A stretch of DNA of 64,000 nucleotides from Siphonodentalium dalli (lineage: Eukaryota; Mollusca; Scaphopoda; Gadilida; Siphonodentaliidae). The position numbers and the translations under genes are program-made. The stretch covers positions 165,252,590 to 165,316,589 of the forward strand of contig CP136062.1 of NCBI GenBank assembly GCA_032622095.1, read 5' to 3'. The notes under the pieces are model-generated. The model was not told the origin of the DNA. It was given only the letters and a program-made list of their open reading frames with translations, and ran no database searches. Positions 32,322 through 44,212 of this stretch are shown piece after piece; within the stretch, counting starts at the first letter, position 1; every line of letters begins with the position of its first letter.

Positions 32322-33811
32322 CTTTTTATGTTTACCCATACCATGTATGGTAAACATAGTGTCGTTGTCCGGATTGACCACTCGTCGTGCGTCCGTCCGT
32401 CTGTCCGTCCGTCTGTCTGTCCGTCCGTAGACACTTTACGTGTAATGCGATAACTCAAACATTTTTTACCTGATCAAAACCAAATTTTGTATATGGGGTT
32501 TTCAGCCCAAAATACAGATCGAGTTCGAATATGGGTTTGATCCGACTTTTTTTGACAGAGTTATGGCCCTTTTTCGACTTAGAATTCACGCATTCTGCCA
32601 TAACTCAAACATTTTTTATCTGATCGGAACCAAATTTGGTATGTGAGTTTCTCGGCCCAAAATACAGATCGAGTTCGAATATGGGTTTGATCCGACTTTT
32701 TATTACGGAGTTATGGCCCTTTTTCGACTTAGAATTAATGAATTCTGCCATAACTCAAACATTTTTTATCTGATCGGAACCAAATTTGGTATGTGAGTTT
32801 CTCGACCCAAAATACAGATCGAGTTCGAATATGGGTTTGATCGGAGTTTTTTTTACGGAGTTATGGCCCTTTTTCGACTTAGAATTCATTAATTCTGCCA
32901 TAACTCAAACATTTTTTATCTGATTGGAACCAAATTTGGTGTATGAGTTTCTCAGACCAACATACAGATTGATTTCGAATATGGGTTTGATCGGATTTTT
33001 TTTAATGGTGTTATGGTCCTTTGACATATGATTCAAACATTCATGTACTTCGATAAATCAACCATTTTTCATCTGGTAGGAACCAAATTTGGTATGTGAG
33101 TTTCTCAACTCAAAATACAGAACGAGTTTGAATATGGGTTAGATCCAATTTGTTATACCAGAGATATGGCCCTTTTTAAACTAAGAATTATCCAGATTAT
33201 AACCCAAGTAACTTACAATTAATGAATACCTGCTTCTCTGTGAGCAAGATAAAAGACAATATAGTTTATTGCTTTGAGAGTTATTTATAGCCCTCATATG
33301 TTAGGTCTGTATAAGAGACACAGTGAATTATTGGATAAATTGAATTAGCTATCTTTTTAACCACAACTTAGCCAGGTGAATTTATTTAACTAGACCAATG
33401 GAGCTCTCTAAGTCCTTGGATGATGGGACTACATTGGATCAAACAGGGCAGAGATAGGTGATTTAACCCCTTTTACCCATTCCATGTCTTTTAACCTTTT
33501 CCATTAAATAAATAATTATATTATTTTGATATCTCACATGGCAATTTGCAACAACATGAATAGAACTGCTCACACTATGATAGTGGTGACAGGCTCTAGA
33601 GTTTAGATGTTATATTAACCCTTCTATATTGACTCATACATTCCAATAATTTGTGTTATTACTGGTTATTATGTACATTTGTCATATACTACTTTAGATC
33701 ATAACAGTATACTCTATAATTCAACATTAAAAGATTATGATTCTGATCTTAACAATTTACTATCACCAAGGGATGGGTTAAACATCTGCCGATCGTGATC
33801 GGCCTCTCGTT
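32322..33811 (+). mobile_element. Family G Helentron/pearl-like element, type 3, 1.5 kb
   Basis: The head CTTTTTATGTTTACCCATAC with CATGTATGGTAAACATAGTG palindrome is followed by a CCGTCCGTCTGT run. Tandem core units start at 32451, 32601, 32751 and 32901 (exact 150-bp period), each with GGCCCTTTTTCGACTTAGAA or a decayed form. The long tail ends with AAGGGATGGGTTAAACATCT, hairpin GCCGATCGTGATCGGC and CTCTCGTT. Head, microsatellite, cores and terminal hairpin are in the order expected for Helentron-associated elements. Confidence 0.75.
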
Positions 33812-34240
33812 TCCTTGCTACATTGCTACATAAAAAGCAGACATTTCTTCCGCGACATTCGTGCATGTAATATAGAGGTGTTATTTTGTTTTTCATGCAT
33901 GTAAGAATACAAGCCACTGTAAACTAATGAGGTATTTTTTTGCCTTTATAACTTGCTGAACATTTTAGAATCACAAGTTTAACATTTGTAATTTTCTACA
34001 GCTGAACAAGTTTCTAAATGTGTTTTGACTTTAAAACTTGCAGAACATATTAGATTCAAGCTTCGGCTGTAAACTTTTTCAAATCTGATTCATTCAGCGA
34101 TGTAGCAGGGAAAAAAATTGATATGCCTAATGTTTTTCACCATGTTTCTTGCCATATCTACAAATTTTTTGACACTTACCCTTCAACCCTTGAGATGTAT
34201 TTAAAGTCATTTCTAAGTTACTTCTCTTGTGTATTTTCAG
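33812..34240. other. Unique intronic sequence upstream of exon 4
   Basis: No repeat recognised. It ends in the T-rich acceptor TTGTGTATTTTCAG. Confidence 0.5.
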
Positions 34241-34325
34241 GTGCTACAAAAGATATTGGTTCTGCTTTAACAAGGCTATGTATGAGACATAGAAGTATTG
34301 AGAACAAGCTCAAAGCTTTCTCAGG
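34241..34325 (+). CDS. MTSS1: MTSS1/MIM-family protein, exon 4
   Basis: The 85-nt exon lies between GTATTTTCAG and GTAAGA. Its first two bases complete a Gly codon and the last two start another. It encodes ATKDIGSALTRLCMRHRSIE then NKLKAFS, the most conserved part of the MTSS1 IMD visible here (IGSALTR-CMRHRSIE-KL--F). In the I-BAR fold this lies around the end of the first long helix and the start of the second. Conserved basic residues (R in LTR, MRHR) belong to the positively charged membrane-binding surface of the family. It lies 25.3 kb from the previous exon. No frameshift or stop. Confidence 0.95.
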
Positions 34326-34724
34326 GTAAGAATAAGGCCTGCAACTGTTCAGTTTGCCTGGAGGTTATCTAAAATGAAAATGTCGCAAACGAAAAACAGG
34401 TCGTGCCAAAGTTTTATAAATGCAGGTTTCGCAATAACTAAATCTCACCTTAATTTTTGCCCAATCAAGTCCCAAAATGAAACAGTCAAATTTATTTCAG
34501 TAGTTCAATGAGTTGCCCATCTGTAATTAATAATACCAGTTGTAGTGATTATAACAGTTTATGTAACTCTCCTGCTAACCTATGGTATGGGTTACCTAAA
34601 GACAAACCAGGTGAACAATAAAATAGGTTAAACACATAATTTTGAAATCTGCAGGTCTGGAATATTCTAAATTAAAATCACAGCAATGCTCATTTAAGCA
34701 GAGCAGGACTCAATATATGGTGCT
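34326..34724. other. Unique intronic sequence
   Basis: Nothing recognised. Confidence 0.4.
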
Positions 34725-35040
34725 GGACATTTACAGAATGAGGCCTCATCTTCTCTGAAAAGTATCTTAATTTATATCAAATTAATTTATAAATTTTGTT
34801 TTGTTTTCTTTATTTTCTTTTTCAGTTTAGTTTCTCTATATCCCCAAATTGGCAGATGACAATGCATAATTGAGGTGCCCAATGGGTGCATATCACCATC
34901 TGGGAACGTAAATCTGTTTAGGTCTTCCATAGCAGATGAGGCCATGCTGAATGAGGTCCACAAAGGATAAATTTAGTGATGCTAGGCCACTGTGCGGGGT
35001 AGCATCACTAAATTCACCTTTTGGGAACCTCATTCTGATC
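34725..35040. mobile_element. Family A MITE, left hairpin lost
   Basis: ACATTTACAGAATGAGGCCT joins the outer tip to CATCTTCTCTGAAAAGTATC, then GGGGATATAGA-type middle in reverse, and a right hairpin (AAATTTAGTGATGCTAGGCC) ending CCTCATTCTGATC without the final tip. Confidence 0.75.
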
Positions 35041-35545
35041 TACAGTGAATTGTACTCTATGACTATTTGGTAATGTAAATTATCATGAGCAAACAATGAC
35101 AATTTCCAATGTGTTTTCTTGGAATTGTGACCTCCATCATTAAAAACTGGGTCATCATTGATATAAAGTATAGGTTAAAGACAGCATCAACTAACAGCAA
35201 TCTATCTCCATCGGCAATTCATCTCTGTTTTGGTTTAGGTATAGATGGAATCATATGATTGATTGTGAACAAAGTAAACCATGGGATGTTTATAGGTCGG
35301 AATCGGCAGGCCAATATATCACCCTCCGTTATGAGGCTCGCCTTCCGATCTATACCGATAATCTTTTGAAGGAACATCAATATGCTAAATGATCCCATCT
35401 TAGAAAATACAGTGGCCTCCGAAAAAGTCAAGATAAATTTAAGGTTGTTAAAATTTATGAAACATGTTTATTTATCGCAATTTTATCATGAATCTGGAAT
35501 TGTTTTGAGCAGTCAATTTATATTGGTGCAATTTATAATAAGGCT
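35041..35545. other. Unique intronic sequence
   Basis: Nothing recognised. Confidence 0.4.
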
Positions 35546-35670
35546 TTAACCCTTCCATGACGGGAGCTTCCTCAAATTTTGCGATAACCCTGTGCCAATG
35601 CATTCTCTTATATATGCGAGTCGCCCATAGGGAGCCTCGCATATATAAGAGCATACATTGGCCTAACAAA
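35546..35670. mobile_element. Family C MITE, 5' half with one core
   Basis: TTAACCCTTCCATGACGGGA, CGATAACCCTGTGCCAATGC hairpin core, ends after CATTGGCCTAACAAATG. The second half is absent. Confidence 0.82.
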
Positions 35671-36303
35671 TGGTGAACTGTTCAACTGTATAAATCTCCG
35701 TTGACACATAGAGACACATTTTATTTAGTAGGCTGATTTTGCAACTTTATGCATAACCTTTCAAGCACAAATTTAAGCATGGGATCAACCTCGGCAATAT
35801 CAAATTTAGTAAGTTTTCTTATTGCATGTAAATGATACACTTGGGCTGATTCACGATGTCTCAACATCATTGTCAGTATCATATGAGAATGTTTGTAAAC
35901 AATGATGTACATTGTTGAATATTGCTTGCAGAGAGACCAAGTCAAGATGTAATTTCCTCAACAAGCCCTGGTGACACGTAATGATGTTTCATAAATAGCT
36001 TATGGCCGGATAATGTGGCAGTGAAATGGGCGATGTATACTGCTCAAACAGGAAAATCACACTTAATTGTTTTAGTGGTACTCTTGGTGTGATATGGTCA
36101 TGTAATGGTACCCATGTCCCCAAACATTAACTATGTTGATGTAGTTGATTTTATTTGTAGTAGTCACGAGGGACATGACTAATTAGAACTTTGTTGTCAT
36201 TTGCCCTCAATACAAGATTCATTTAAACTGATGCCGAAAATTATATTTAAAAAATGTGGCAGTTAAAATGCAGTATGGAGGTATTTTTAACTGTATGACT
36301 TTG
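35671..36303. other. Unique intronic sequence
   Basis: Nothing recognised. Confidence 0.4.
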
Positions 36304-36669
36304 AAGGGGGACTGTACACTAAATCCGGTCATTTATGGGACCATCTCCTAGTATACTCAACAGAATACATGAATAAGCAACAAATGAATGAATTTGAGCC
36401 ATCAATGAGTGCAAAATTCACTCATGTGATCTATGAACGATGTAAACAACATGGTAATTATAATGAAAATGAGTTAATGACTTGGAGTCATTAACTCATT
36501 TTCATTCTAATTATCATGTTGTTTACATCATTCATAGATCACATGAGAGTATTTAGCACTAATTCATGGCTCAAATTCATTCATTTTGTTGCCTACATGT
36601 ATATTCTGTTGATTAAAAAAGGAGATGGTCCCATAAATGATCGGATTTAGTGTACAGTACCTCTTTAAG
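36304..36669. mobile_element. Family F palindromic element, full length
   Basis: GGGACTGTACACTAAATCCG and CGGATTTAGTGTACAGTACC ends. Arms of about 180 bp are complementary, and the centre is a perfect short palindrome around ATGACTTGGAGTCAT. This defines the family. The superfamily is unknown. Confidence 0.82.
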
Positions 36670-36707
36670 TTTTGATATTTGAGGAGATAGGCATGGAATA
36701 ATTATTT

Positions 36708-36889
36708 TTAACCCATCCATGACTTGAGCTTCCTGAAATTTTGCAAAAACCCTGTGCCAATGCATTCTCTTATATAGGGAGCCTCGCATTTATAAGAGAA
36801 TACAATGGCCTAACAATATTTACCTTGATATCATAATCCACAGGATGTTTAATGCTGCACCAGCGCAGTTCCCGTCATAGAAGGGTTAA
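36708..36889. mobile_element. Family C piggyBac-like MITE, reduced to one core
   Basis: TTAACCCATCCATGACTTGA and CCGTCATAGAAGGGTTAA ends. The single core has a shortened loop (CTTATATAGGGAGCCTCGCA). The second core is deleted. Confidence 0.82.
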
Positions 36890-37875
36890 TATTCTCGAAG
36901 CCAGCATTATACATTAACTGCATGACTTTAAGGCTGAATTGGGCACCACTTACACTGAGATTTTAGCAGTTTCCTTTAATGATTGGTATTGATTCCTCTG
37001 CATGGTGTCCCAATAATACGGTCATTTCATCCTAGAATAAGAATGATTGATATCTTCAAGGGAAATAATTATGATGGCTATAAAAAAATAAGCCTCCCCA
37101 CCAAGTGCCTAAAATATAACTTCTTGTATATAAAAGTGTTGATGCTGGTCTTCTCTCTTCTGTTTGGCTCTGAGGGTCTCAAGAGATAACATGATAACAT
37201 TACCTAAATACCTCTCAGGGTCTGCTACAAATAGATAGATGCACTTCCTTTGATAGTCCAAGCTGGCATCAGTTTCACATACTCTGACATTATATTGTGT
37301 TAAATAGACAGATTCTTGGAAACAGATGTGTTGCCTATTGCCTTTAGATTTATAGAATCTTTCTAGACCAAGTTTTCATCTTTTTTTGTCAGCAGTAATT
37401 TTCTTTATAATGTTAAGCTGCTGAGTTTTTTTTTGGATCAATGAATCTGATAAATGATGAGATATGTCAGCAGATAAACAAGCTTACTGGTACTTATAAA
37501 TATTATTATTTGGTGCTATTGTAAATATTAAACAGTGATGCTATAGCCTTCTTAAAACATTGTTTATGTAAACTAACATTTATGAAAGGCACTCCGAAAA
37601 TGCAAGGAAAACAAGTCTATATTTAACATGTTCAAAATATACTACATTTACATAATTATATCAGAAGGTACACATTTTTGCTGTGAAATTGCTAAGATTC
37701 ACTTTAAAGGCATATTATGTGCTTATTTCACTACTTCAAACTGACATTGAACAATGAATCATTAAACAATTATTGTCGAATAATTCATCAACTATTGATG
37801 TTCCCTTTCATAAAACACACAGGACATCTGAACTTGGTGGCCAATACAAAGGGAACATTTGCTTTGAAATTCTCA
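36890..37875. other. Unique intronic sequence
   Basis: Nothing recognised. Confidence 0.4.
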
Positions 37876-37883
37876 TTGCCTTC

Positions 37884-38338
37884 CAAGCCTGCAAATAGTG
37901 TGTCTTGTCATTTGCAGAATGCAGAATGAGGTTCCCATAGAGTGAATTTAGAGATGCTATCCCACACAGTGGGCTAGCATCACCAAATTCAACATCTGGG
38001 GACCTCATTCTTCTTCAAGGCCTCATCTTCTGAGAAGTATCTATAATCTCAAATTAACATTGTTTTTAGTTACTTTTTCTCATTTGGGAAGTTTCTATAT
38101 CCCCTAATTTGTAGAATAAAATGCATCATCGAGGTGACCAATGGGTGAACATCACCAACTTCAACCGGAGAATTTCAGCCTGATCTTAGGTATCCCATAA
38201 CAGTTGAGGCATATAAAGCAGAGTGAGGTTCCCAGAGGGCAAATTTGGTGATGCTAGCCTGCCATGTGGGGTAGCATCACTAAATTAACCCTCTGGGGAC
38301 CTCATTCTGCAAATGACAGACATACTATTTGCAGGCTG
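37884..38338. mobile_element. Family A MITE
   Basis: CAAGCCTGCAAATAGTGTGT and ATACTATTTGCAGGCTG ends. TTGCCTTC (37876-37883) and TCGCCTTC (38339-38346) form an 8-bp duplication with one mismatch. Both hairpins are present. Confidence 0.88.
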
Positions 38339-38346
38339 TCGCCTTC

Positions 38347-38969
38347 CAGTAATCTGAAGTACAGCAAAAAGAAATCTCATTTTGTCCAATTGAAGATTGA
38401 TATCGTCAGCTGTTCCCTTTTGGTCGATTGTTAGCCATTTGAACTGGACTTAGCTTGTCAAGTGGACGAACTGTGAATCAAAGCAGCAGTTATAATCCAT
38501 GCAAACTCTTTATTTAAACTTAAAGCATATTTCCGGATTGAAAATTTTTGAAGTGTCATATGCTTCTAATTTTATGAGGCCTATTACCTTAAAATTTGCC
38601 TTTTGGTTCAATATAACTTTGAATGTGTGCTCACTATTAACCTAACCATGCATTGTTTATAGAGGCCAAGTATGCGATAAAAATGTCAAGATGCATATAC
38701 AAGTAATTCTGAACCAGTGCACAGGACAGAGCGGATATATATTGTCAGAATAGCACAATACACTTAATTTTTCCAACTGACTAATTTGGGTTCAGGTGAC
38801 CATGAAAGTAAAAATAACAAATTATAATTTGATACTCCCCATTTTATTTCACCTTCCAGAGTGAACCATATTTCTGATGTAAAATCATAATATGGCCTAA
38901 TAGTTTATAACCTCAAGCTATGCAGGGCAGGTATTTGATATCTGTACCTCAATGGCCTGAGATCACAGT
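38347..38969. other. Unique intronic sequence
   Basis: Nothing recognised. Confidence 0.4.
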
Positions 38970-40696
38970 TTAACCCTCCCATGACTGGAGCTTCCTGAAA
39001 TTTTACGAAAACTCTGTGCCAATGCATTCTCATACTGTTATGCCCTAAGTAAATGGCCCATCTAACTGAAGTGGCACCCCAGTTTAACTGCGTTCCGTTT
39101 TAACCTTACTGCGGTTATAAGATGCGTTTAAAATGCAAGAGAACCGAATAAATTGTGCGGTTAAAATGGATACGTCGCGGTTAAACCGGTATATGTCGCT
39201 CTTAATGGAACAGATACCATATGGCGTATATGGCGTGTCATGTTTTAGTTGCCATGCTCGTTAGACAAGTTAGCACAAATAACATGCCAGTGTCCCTTTC
39301 AATATCAATATTTTTTGTTGTGGATCTTTTATTTATTTTTGGATAAATAGAACAGACATTCATATACCAATATTTTATGTTTTGGGTAAACGGAAGATTG
39401 TGATGTATGGTGTGAAAAAATAAAAGTGTTTTTGTGTGTTTTATTTATTTTTGGATTTCTTTTTATTATAATGTTGTTCACTTTAGAGTAGCCTTTTGGT
39501 GAAAATAACAGTTGGGCTAACCCCTACGGGTAATCGGAATCCTTATGGCCCATTTTCGACTTTAACCATCGATAAAATAAATATTTACATAATTATATAT
39601 AAATATAATTATTCGACAATTTAGCTGACGAGTGCCGTTCACTTTCAATGTAAGGAAAACGCGTTTAAAATGGAACAACTGCAAAACGGAAAAAACGCAT
39701 TCAAACGGATCAAATGGCCACTGAATTTCAAACGGATTCGAGTGGATAATTATATAATAATATAAAGTGGGGGTTAGAGTCCCACACATACATCATAAAT
39801 GTAAAGTGAGGGAAACAATACATAGTCACAAAATGCGTTTAAACGGAACAACCGCACTCTTCAAACATCGGGCATTATTCGGATATCGGAAACCGATATT
39901 TAAGTTTTCCGATCTTGCATTCGTTGTTATATAATCATAATTAACTACAAACGTGACACGCCAGCTAGATTCGCGAATTGCGTATATACTATTACTAGTA
40001 TTAAATTCAGCACTCTACTTTGCTTAAAACATAAGCATGTATTTTTTCACAAGCCGAACAACGGACGTATACTAGAACATACAGTATACGTCAAAATTAT
40101 ACAGTTTTCAACAAGTCGGGATTAAAACATAAAATATATCGTGTTGAGTACCGATGGTGATAAAAAAAACATACTATCAACTCCTGGTCGATTATGAAGT
40201 TACCACTTTGCCGTGATCACTAAAACATAAAATGATAACATACACTGGTAGATGCATGGGTAGTACCCCTCTCTTTCCCATTAAATATTCAAATACCGGA
40301 ATGTTAACGTTTACATGCGGTGTAACCGCAGTTAAGGGTTATTAACTGCAGTAACCTAACCGCATGTAACTGCGATGCCACCGCAGTTACGGCAAATAAC
40401 TGCGGTGCGGTTACGGTTTAACCGCAGTTGTAAACGGATTATAACTGCAGTTAATGGGTCATTTACTTAGGGCATAACAGTATACATGTATATGCGAGGC
40501 ACCCATAGGGAGCCTCACATTCCGGTATATAAGAGAATACACTGGGCTAACAATATTTACATGTACATTGACCTTGTAAGCCAGTGTATTCTCTTAAATA
40601 TGTGGGGCTTCCTTTTGGAAACTCACATATATAAGAGAATGCACTGGCACTGGATATTTAATGCTGCACCAGCACAGTTCCCATCATGAAGGGGTT
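38970..40696. mobile_element. Family C MITE split by element K
   Basis: The left part is TTAACCCTCCCATGACTGGA to CCAATGCATTCTCA. The right part resumes at 40481 with TACATGTATATGCGAGGC, the second core, and TGCACCAGCACAGTTCCCAT. The two parts align to one continuous C copy. Confidence 0.83.
39035..40480. mobile_element. Element K: 1.45-kb TIR element at TA, related to family B by its ends
   Basis: CTGTTATGCCCTAAGTAAAT and ATTTACTTAGGGCATAACAG ends, with TA outside each (39033-39034, 40481-40482), inside a family C core. The interior is rich in short words AACCGCAGTT, AACTGCGGT, AAACGGA in both orientations. The outer 16 bases resemble family B (CAGTAATGCCCTAAGTAATC). No transposase frame seen. 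Confidence 0.78.
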
Positions 40697-40789
40697 TCGA
40701 AGCTTAATAGACTGACGCATGCAGCCATATCCTCCAGCTTGACGCAGGAAACCATCATTAATCTGTGTATCTTTCCTGTAATGTATAAA

Positions 40790-41588
40790 GCTGCTTTCAC
40801 ATACGTCCGCTTAACGCATGCATTTTACGGATGTGTTAGGCGGACATCTGCGTTATGCTTTCACATACGTCCGTTTAGCTTTGCGCTTACGAGTCCGTTC
40901 GCAGATGCGCGAAGAAATATTGGTGTGTACATAGAGTCCTTTCGCCATACACAGAAATATAATGAAATAGATTCAAATTAACCTTAAGATATGTATAATT
41001 CTGGCAGAAATGTGAACAATACTGTAATTTGCCACAATTTTCCTCTGAAATACCACTCAGTTTGACCGAAAATTGCCAGAATTTGACCAAAAATATCTCC
41101 AATTTGGGGATGCAGTCCTCCCAGCTCCCTAGTACATACGGCTATCATGGATATATATGGTAGCATGAAATCGTTTTGAAAAGAAGAGAACAATGGAAAT
41201 ATGCTAATCTAATAGTGAAATATTTGTATTCTGACAAAGACAAGTTCACCAGTTACTTCAGGGTGTCATCGTTTTTTTTCATTTCATCGGCGACGATATA
41301 AAGAAAGTGCGAAAGATCCGAGAGCCACTGTGCAAGCAAAAATGCTAACTCCCCCATAACCATGGCATTCTATGTCATTAAATGTATATTTTTACCAAAA
41401 TCTGCCATCACAAATTATTTAGTTCCTGTTTCAATTGACCCAAGATTAGATAACATGGTGCCAGATGCCATACATCCCCACATAATAACATTCACGCATC
41501 CGCTAAGCGGACAGGTTTTGGGTCCGGGAGCGAAAAGTTGTGCGCAAGCGCAGATGCACAAGTTTTGCGGATGGTATGTGAAAGCTCC
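40790..41588. mobile_element. Candidate element N with GCTTTCACATAC ends
   Basis: GCTTTCACATACGTCCGC at 40793 pairs imperfectly with GCGGATGGTATGTGAAAGC ending at 41586. Internal GCTTTCACATACGTCCGTTT repeats the end. No convincing target duplication. The open frame across its right part has no family motif. Confidence 0.45.
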
Positions 41589-42289
41589 AGTGATAACATT
41601 GGAGACACATTGCTATAATTGCACAAGCTCAAAAACAAATAAAATTAATAAAGACAAAGATTATTGTACAGTGTGTTTATAAGGTAATCATGTGTTTTAT
41701 CCATATTTTCTTTCACTTTTCATGGCACTATAGTATAAAACTATAAAGTTCAGTAAATTTAATTGTGAATGTCCGATATCTGTGTCTATGTAAGATGCTT
41801 GAAAATATTTGGATCAGTGCTTGAAAAGTCCTTGAAAATGATTCTAAATTCATTGTTGGGACCCTGCAGTTGTATGCTCTACACACTCAAGTATAATTTC
41901 AGTTCACAATTAGAACTTGGCATATTATCATTCATGGCATTAAATACTTGGTTGGGTCTGGCTTTAATAATATTTGTGATTATCAAGATCAATGTGTATT
42001 CATTGTTATCTCAGTAGTCCTTGGCATTCAACAATGATTTTTCGCTGTCTACATACTTCCACAGTGTGACACTAAGACAATGTCGGCAGCAATTTGTTTC
42101 AATTTTGCACAAAACATTGGCAGGTTCTGAGATTTGCCTGAGATTTTGATGAAATGTGTCCAAACTCCAGACTATGACTGGATTAATTTTGGCAGTCACC
42201 GAATATTTCAAAGTGTTAAGAACCCTATTTATGTCCTTATTATATACAAGCTGGGAACCCATTTCAATAGGACCAACAGGACAATGACC
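41589..42289. other. Unique intronic sequence
   Basis: Nothing recognised. Confidence 0.4.
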
Positions 42290-42480
42290 TACAGTAATGC
42301 CCTAAATAATCGACTCCTTAACCACAGCAGAATTATGGGTAATTTTTCAGGATTTAGTCGGAAATATGGCTTGTTGCCATTCATCGGAAAACTCTCGGTG
42401 ATCAAGCCATATTTCTGACTAAATCCTGAAAAATTACCCATATTTCTGCTGTGATTAAGGTGTTGATTATTTAGGGCATA
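42290..42480. mobile_element. Family B MITE, right tip replaced by family C
   Basis: It starts TACAGTAATGCCCTAAATAA. The right arm ends TTATTTAGGGCATA and passes directly into CCCTTCCATGACTGG, so the final ACTGTA is missing. Confidence 0.82.
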
Positions 42481-42757
42481 ACCCTTCCATGACTGGAGCT
42501 TCCTGAAATTTTGTGAAAACCATGTGCCACTATATTCTCTTATTAATGCAAGTCTCCCATAGGGAGCCTCACATATATAAGAGAATGCATTGGCCTAACA
42601 ATATTTATTTTGACCTTGTAAGCCAGTGCATTCTCTTACATATGCAATTCTCTTATATACATGAGGCTCCCTATGGGAGAATCACATATATGAGAGAATG
42701 CACTGGCACAGAATATTTAATGCTGCACCAGTGCAGCTCCCATCATGAAAGGATTAA
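42481..42757. mobile_element. Family C MITE
   Basis: CCCTTCCATGACTGGAGCTT to CATCATGAAAGGATTAA, two cores. A partial duplication of TTCTCTTACATATGCAATTC occurs at the start of the second core. Confidence 0.82.
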
Positions 42758-42889
42758 CCCTTCCATGACAAGAGCTTCCCATGACTAGAGCTTCCTAAAA
42801 AAATTTGAAAACCCTGTGCCAATGCATTCTCTTATATATGCGAGACTCCCAACAGCACAGCCCCGTCATTAATCTAATTAAAGGGTTAA
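42754..42889. mobile_element. Family C MITE, internally deleted, sharing TTAA with its neighbour
   Basis: TTAACCCTTCCATGACAAGA to AATTAAAGGGTTAA. The TTAA at 42754-42757 serves both this copy and the previous one. Only half a core remains (GCGAGACTCCCAACAGCACA). Confidence 0.78.
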
Positions 42890-43278
42890 AGTATTGAAAT
42901 TAACACAGATGATATCCCTTTACGGCTTTGACCTTATGAACAGTACTTTGACCTTATGAACAGTAATCCTGCTGTAACATAAATTTTATGAATGCTTTTG
43001 TATTATCAGACCGGATGTGCATGATGGTTCATAGATACATACACCTTAAACTGTTGACATGATTGCCGAACCGCACTGTATTTATCCATCATTACGGGCA
43101 AATTACGATGGATTGATCTCAGCAATGTTTGGTGGGCTCGTTTGCTGATTTTATCATTCTCTACCATCATATTTAGCTTGTCACAAGCTGTAATTTGCTT
43201 GAATGTTGTCTGGATATTTATATCAGAGTTTTAATTAGGCTCGTAAACAAGGAATCCACTAGACTTGTGCAGTAGCCA
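42890..43278. other. Unique intronic sequence
   Basis: Nothing recognised. Confidence 0.4.
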
Positions 43279-43664
43279 TTAACCCTTTACCCAACAAACC
43301 GGCCAAAACCGGCCAAATAAAGCTTCAACAGCCTAAAATATCTTCGGTCTGTCTCAATAGAACCATACAAATATGGATATCATTGGAACCGGCTCCTTGA
43401 CCACATTGTGATAGTTACAGTTATGCCCTGTGCCAATGCATTCTCTTATATATGCGAGTCGACCATAGGTCGCCTCGCATATATAAGAGAATGCATTGGC
43501 CTAAAAAAAAAAATTGAACACTTTTCTTACATTCTTTAACAATTTTATAATTTTTAATGTGTTAAGCCAATGCATTCTCTTATATATGCGAGGCGACCTA
43601 TGGTCGACTCGCATATATAAGAGAATGCATTGGCACAGAGCGCTTCTGTTGGGTAAAGGGTTAA
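43279..43664 (+). mobile_element. Family D piggyBac-like MITE
   Basis: TTAACCCTTTACCCAACAAA and TTCTGTTGGGTAAAGGGTTAA ends, two inverted hairpin cores. Nearly identical to the other D copies, so recent. Confidence 0.9.
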
Positions 43665-43696
43665 GGGAGAATCTCATTGCCTGATTCTGTATACAT

Positions 43697-43850
43697 GACT
43701 GGAGCTTCTTGAAATTTTGCGAAAACCCTGTCCCAATGCATTCTCTTATATACATGTATTCAAGTCTCCCATAGCAGTTGAGGCCTAAGCAGAATGAGGT
43801 CCCCAGAGGGAGAATTTGGTGATGCTAGCCTGCTATGCACTTGGTCACCA
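43697..43850. mobile_element. Fused fragments of family C and family A upstream of exon 5
   Basis: TGACTGGAGCTTCTTGAAAT through ATGCATTCTCTTATATACAT is family C. At about 43768, CCCATAGCAGTTGAGGCCTA then GATGCTAGCCTGCTATGC is family A, ending in the loop of its right hairpin. Confidence 0.75.
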
Positions 43851-43960
43851 TACGAATCACTATACATGATCAACAATACAATACATACATGTATAACGAT
43901 ACAATACAGAGAATTGATTGAGTATTGAGAATTTATATTTTATTTTTCTTTTCTTTTCAG

Positions 43961-44052
43961 ACTCATTATTGACTCATTGGTTACCCCGCTACAAGAAAAG
44001 ATGGAAGAATGGAAGAAAACAGTTGTGTCACTGGATAAAGATCATGCCAAAG
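43961..44052 (+). CDS. MTSS1: MTSS1/MIM-family protein, exon 5
   Basis: The 92-nt exon lies between the pyrimidine tract TTTTCTTTTCTTTTCAG and GTAGCT. The first base completes a Gly codon and the last base begins a Glu or similar codon. It encodes LIIDSLVTPLQEKMEEWKK then TVVSLDKDHAK, matching MTSS1 (LID-L--PLQE-MEEWKK---LDKDHAK). In the family this is part of an IMD helix, before the Lys-rich segment that contacts membrane. It is flanked closely by two fragments of a family A element (43768-43850 and 44156-44212). The frame is intact. The following exon was not found before 64000. Confidence 0.95.
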
Positions 44053-44155
44053 GTAGCTGTTTATTTAATTTAGGCACACCACGGTGGAACAATGACTCCC
44101 ACCGGGCTGACCATCATTCCCCCTTTCAACGGAGTCAGTTTTGGGTTTTCATGAT

Positions 44156-44212
44156 ATTATCACCCTGTGGGGACCTCATTCTTCAAATGACAGACACACT
44201 ATTTGCAGGCTT
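44156..44212. mobile_element. Family A fragment, right tip, 104 bp after exon 5
   Basis: TATTATCACCCTGTGGGGAC then CTCATTCTTCAAATGACAGA to ACTATTTGCAGGCTTG: the outer arm and tip of an A right hairpin, complementary in position to the fragment upstream of exon 5. Confidence 0.8.

Larger units (their letters stand above)
3156..44052 (+). other. MTSS1: MTSS1/MIM-like gene, partial, four internal exons with giant introns
   Basis: Exons 3156-3217, 8872-8945, 34241-34325 and 43961-44052 are collinear, on one strand and phase-compatible (0/2, 2/1, 1/2, 2/1), and correspond in order to the first part of the IMD. Introns are 5654, 25295 and 9635 bp, and the next exceeds 19.9 kb. Expansion is explained mostly by nested DNA transposons. 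The sequence after 44052 was read for the next expected exon (basic, Lys-rich helix following DKDHAK) without success. Exons contain no stops or frameshifts, so the locus looks like a functional gene. It should be merged with exons outside the window. Confidence 0.85.

Noticed and set aside
41362-41682. 106-codon plus-strand open frame
   Set aside because: It runs across the right end of candidate element N and has no recognisable domain or splice context.
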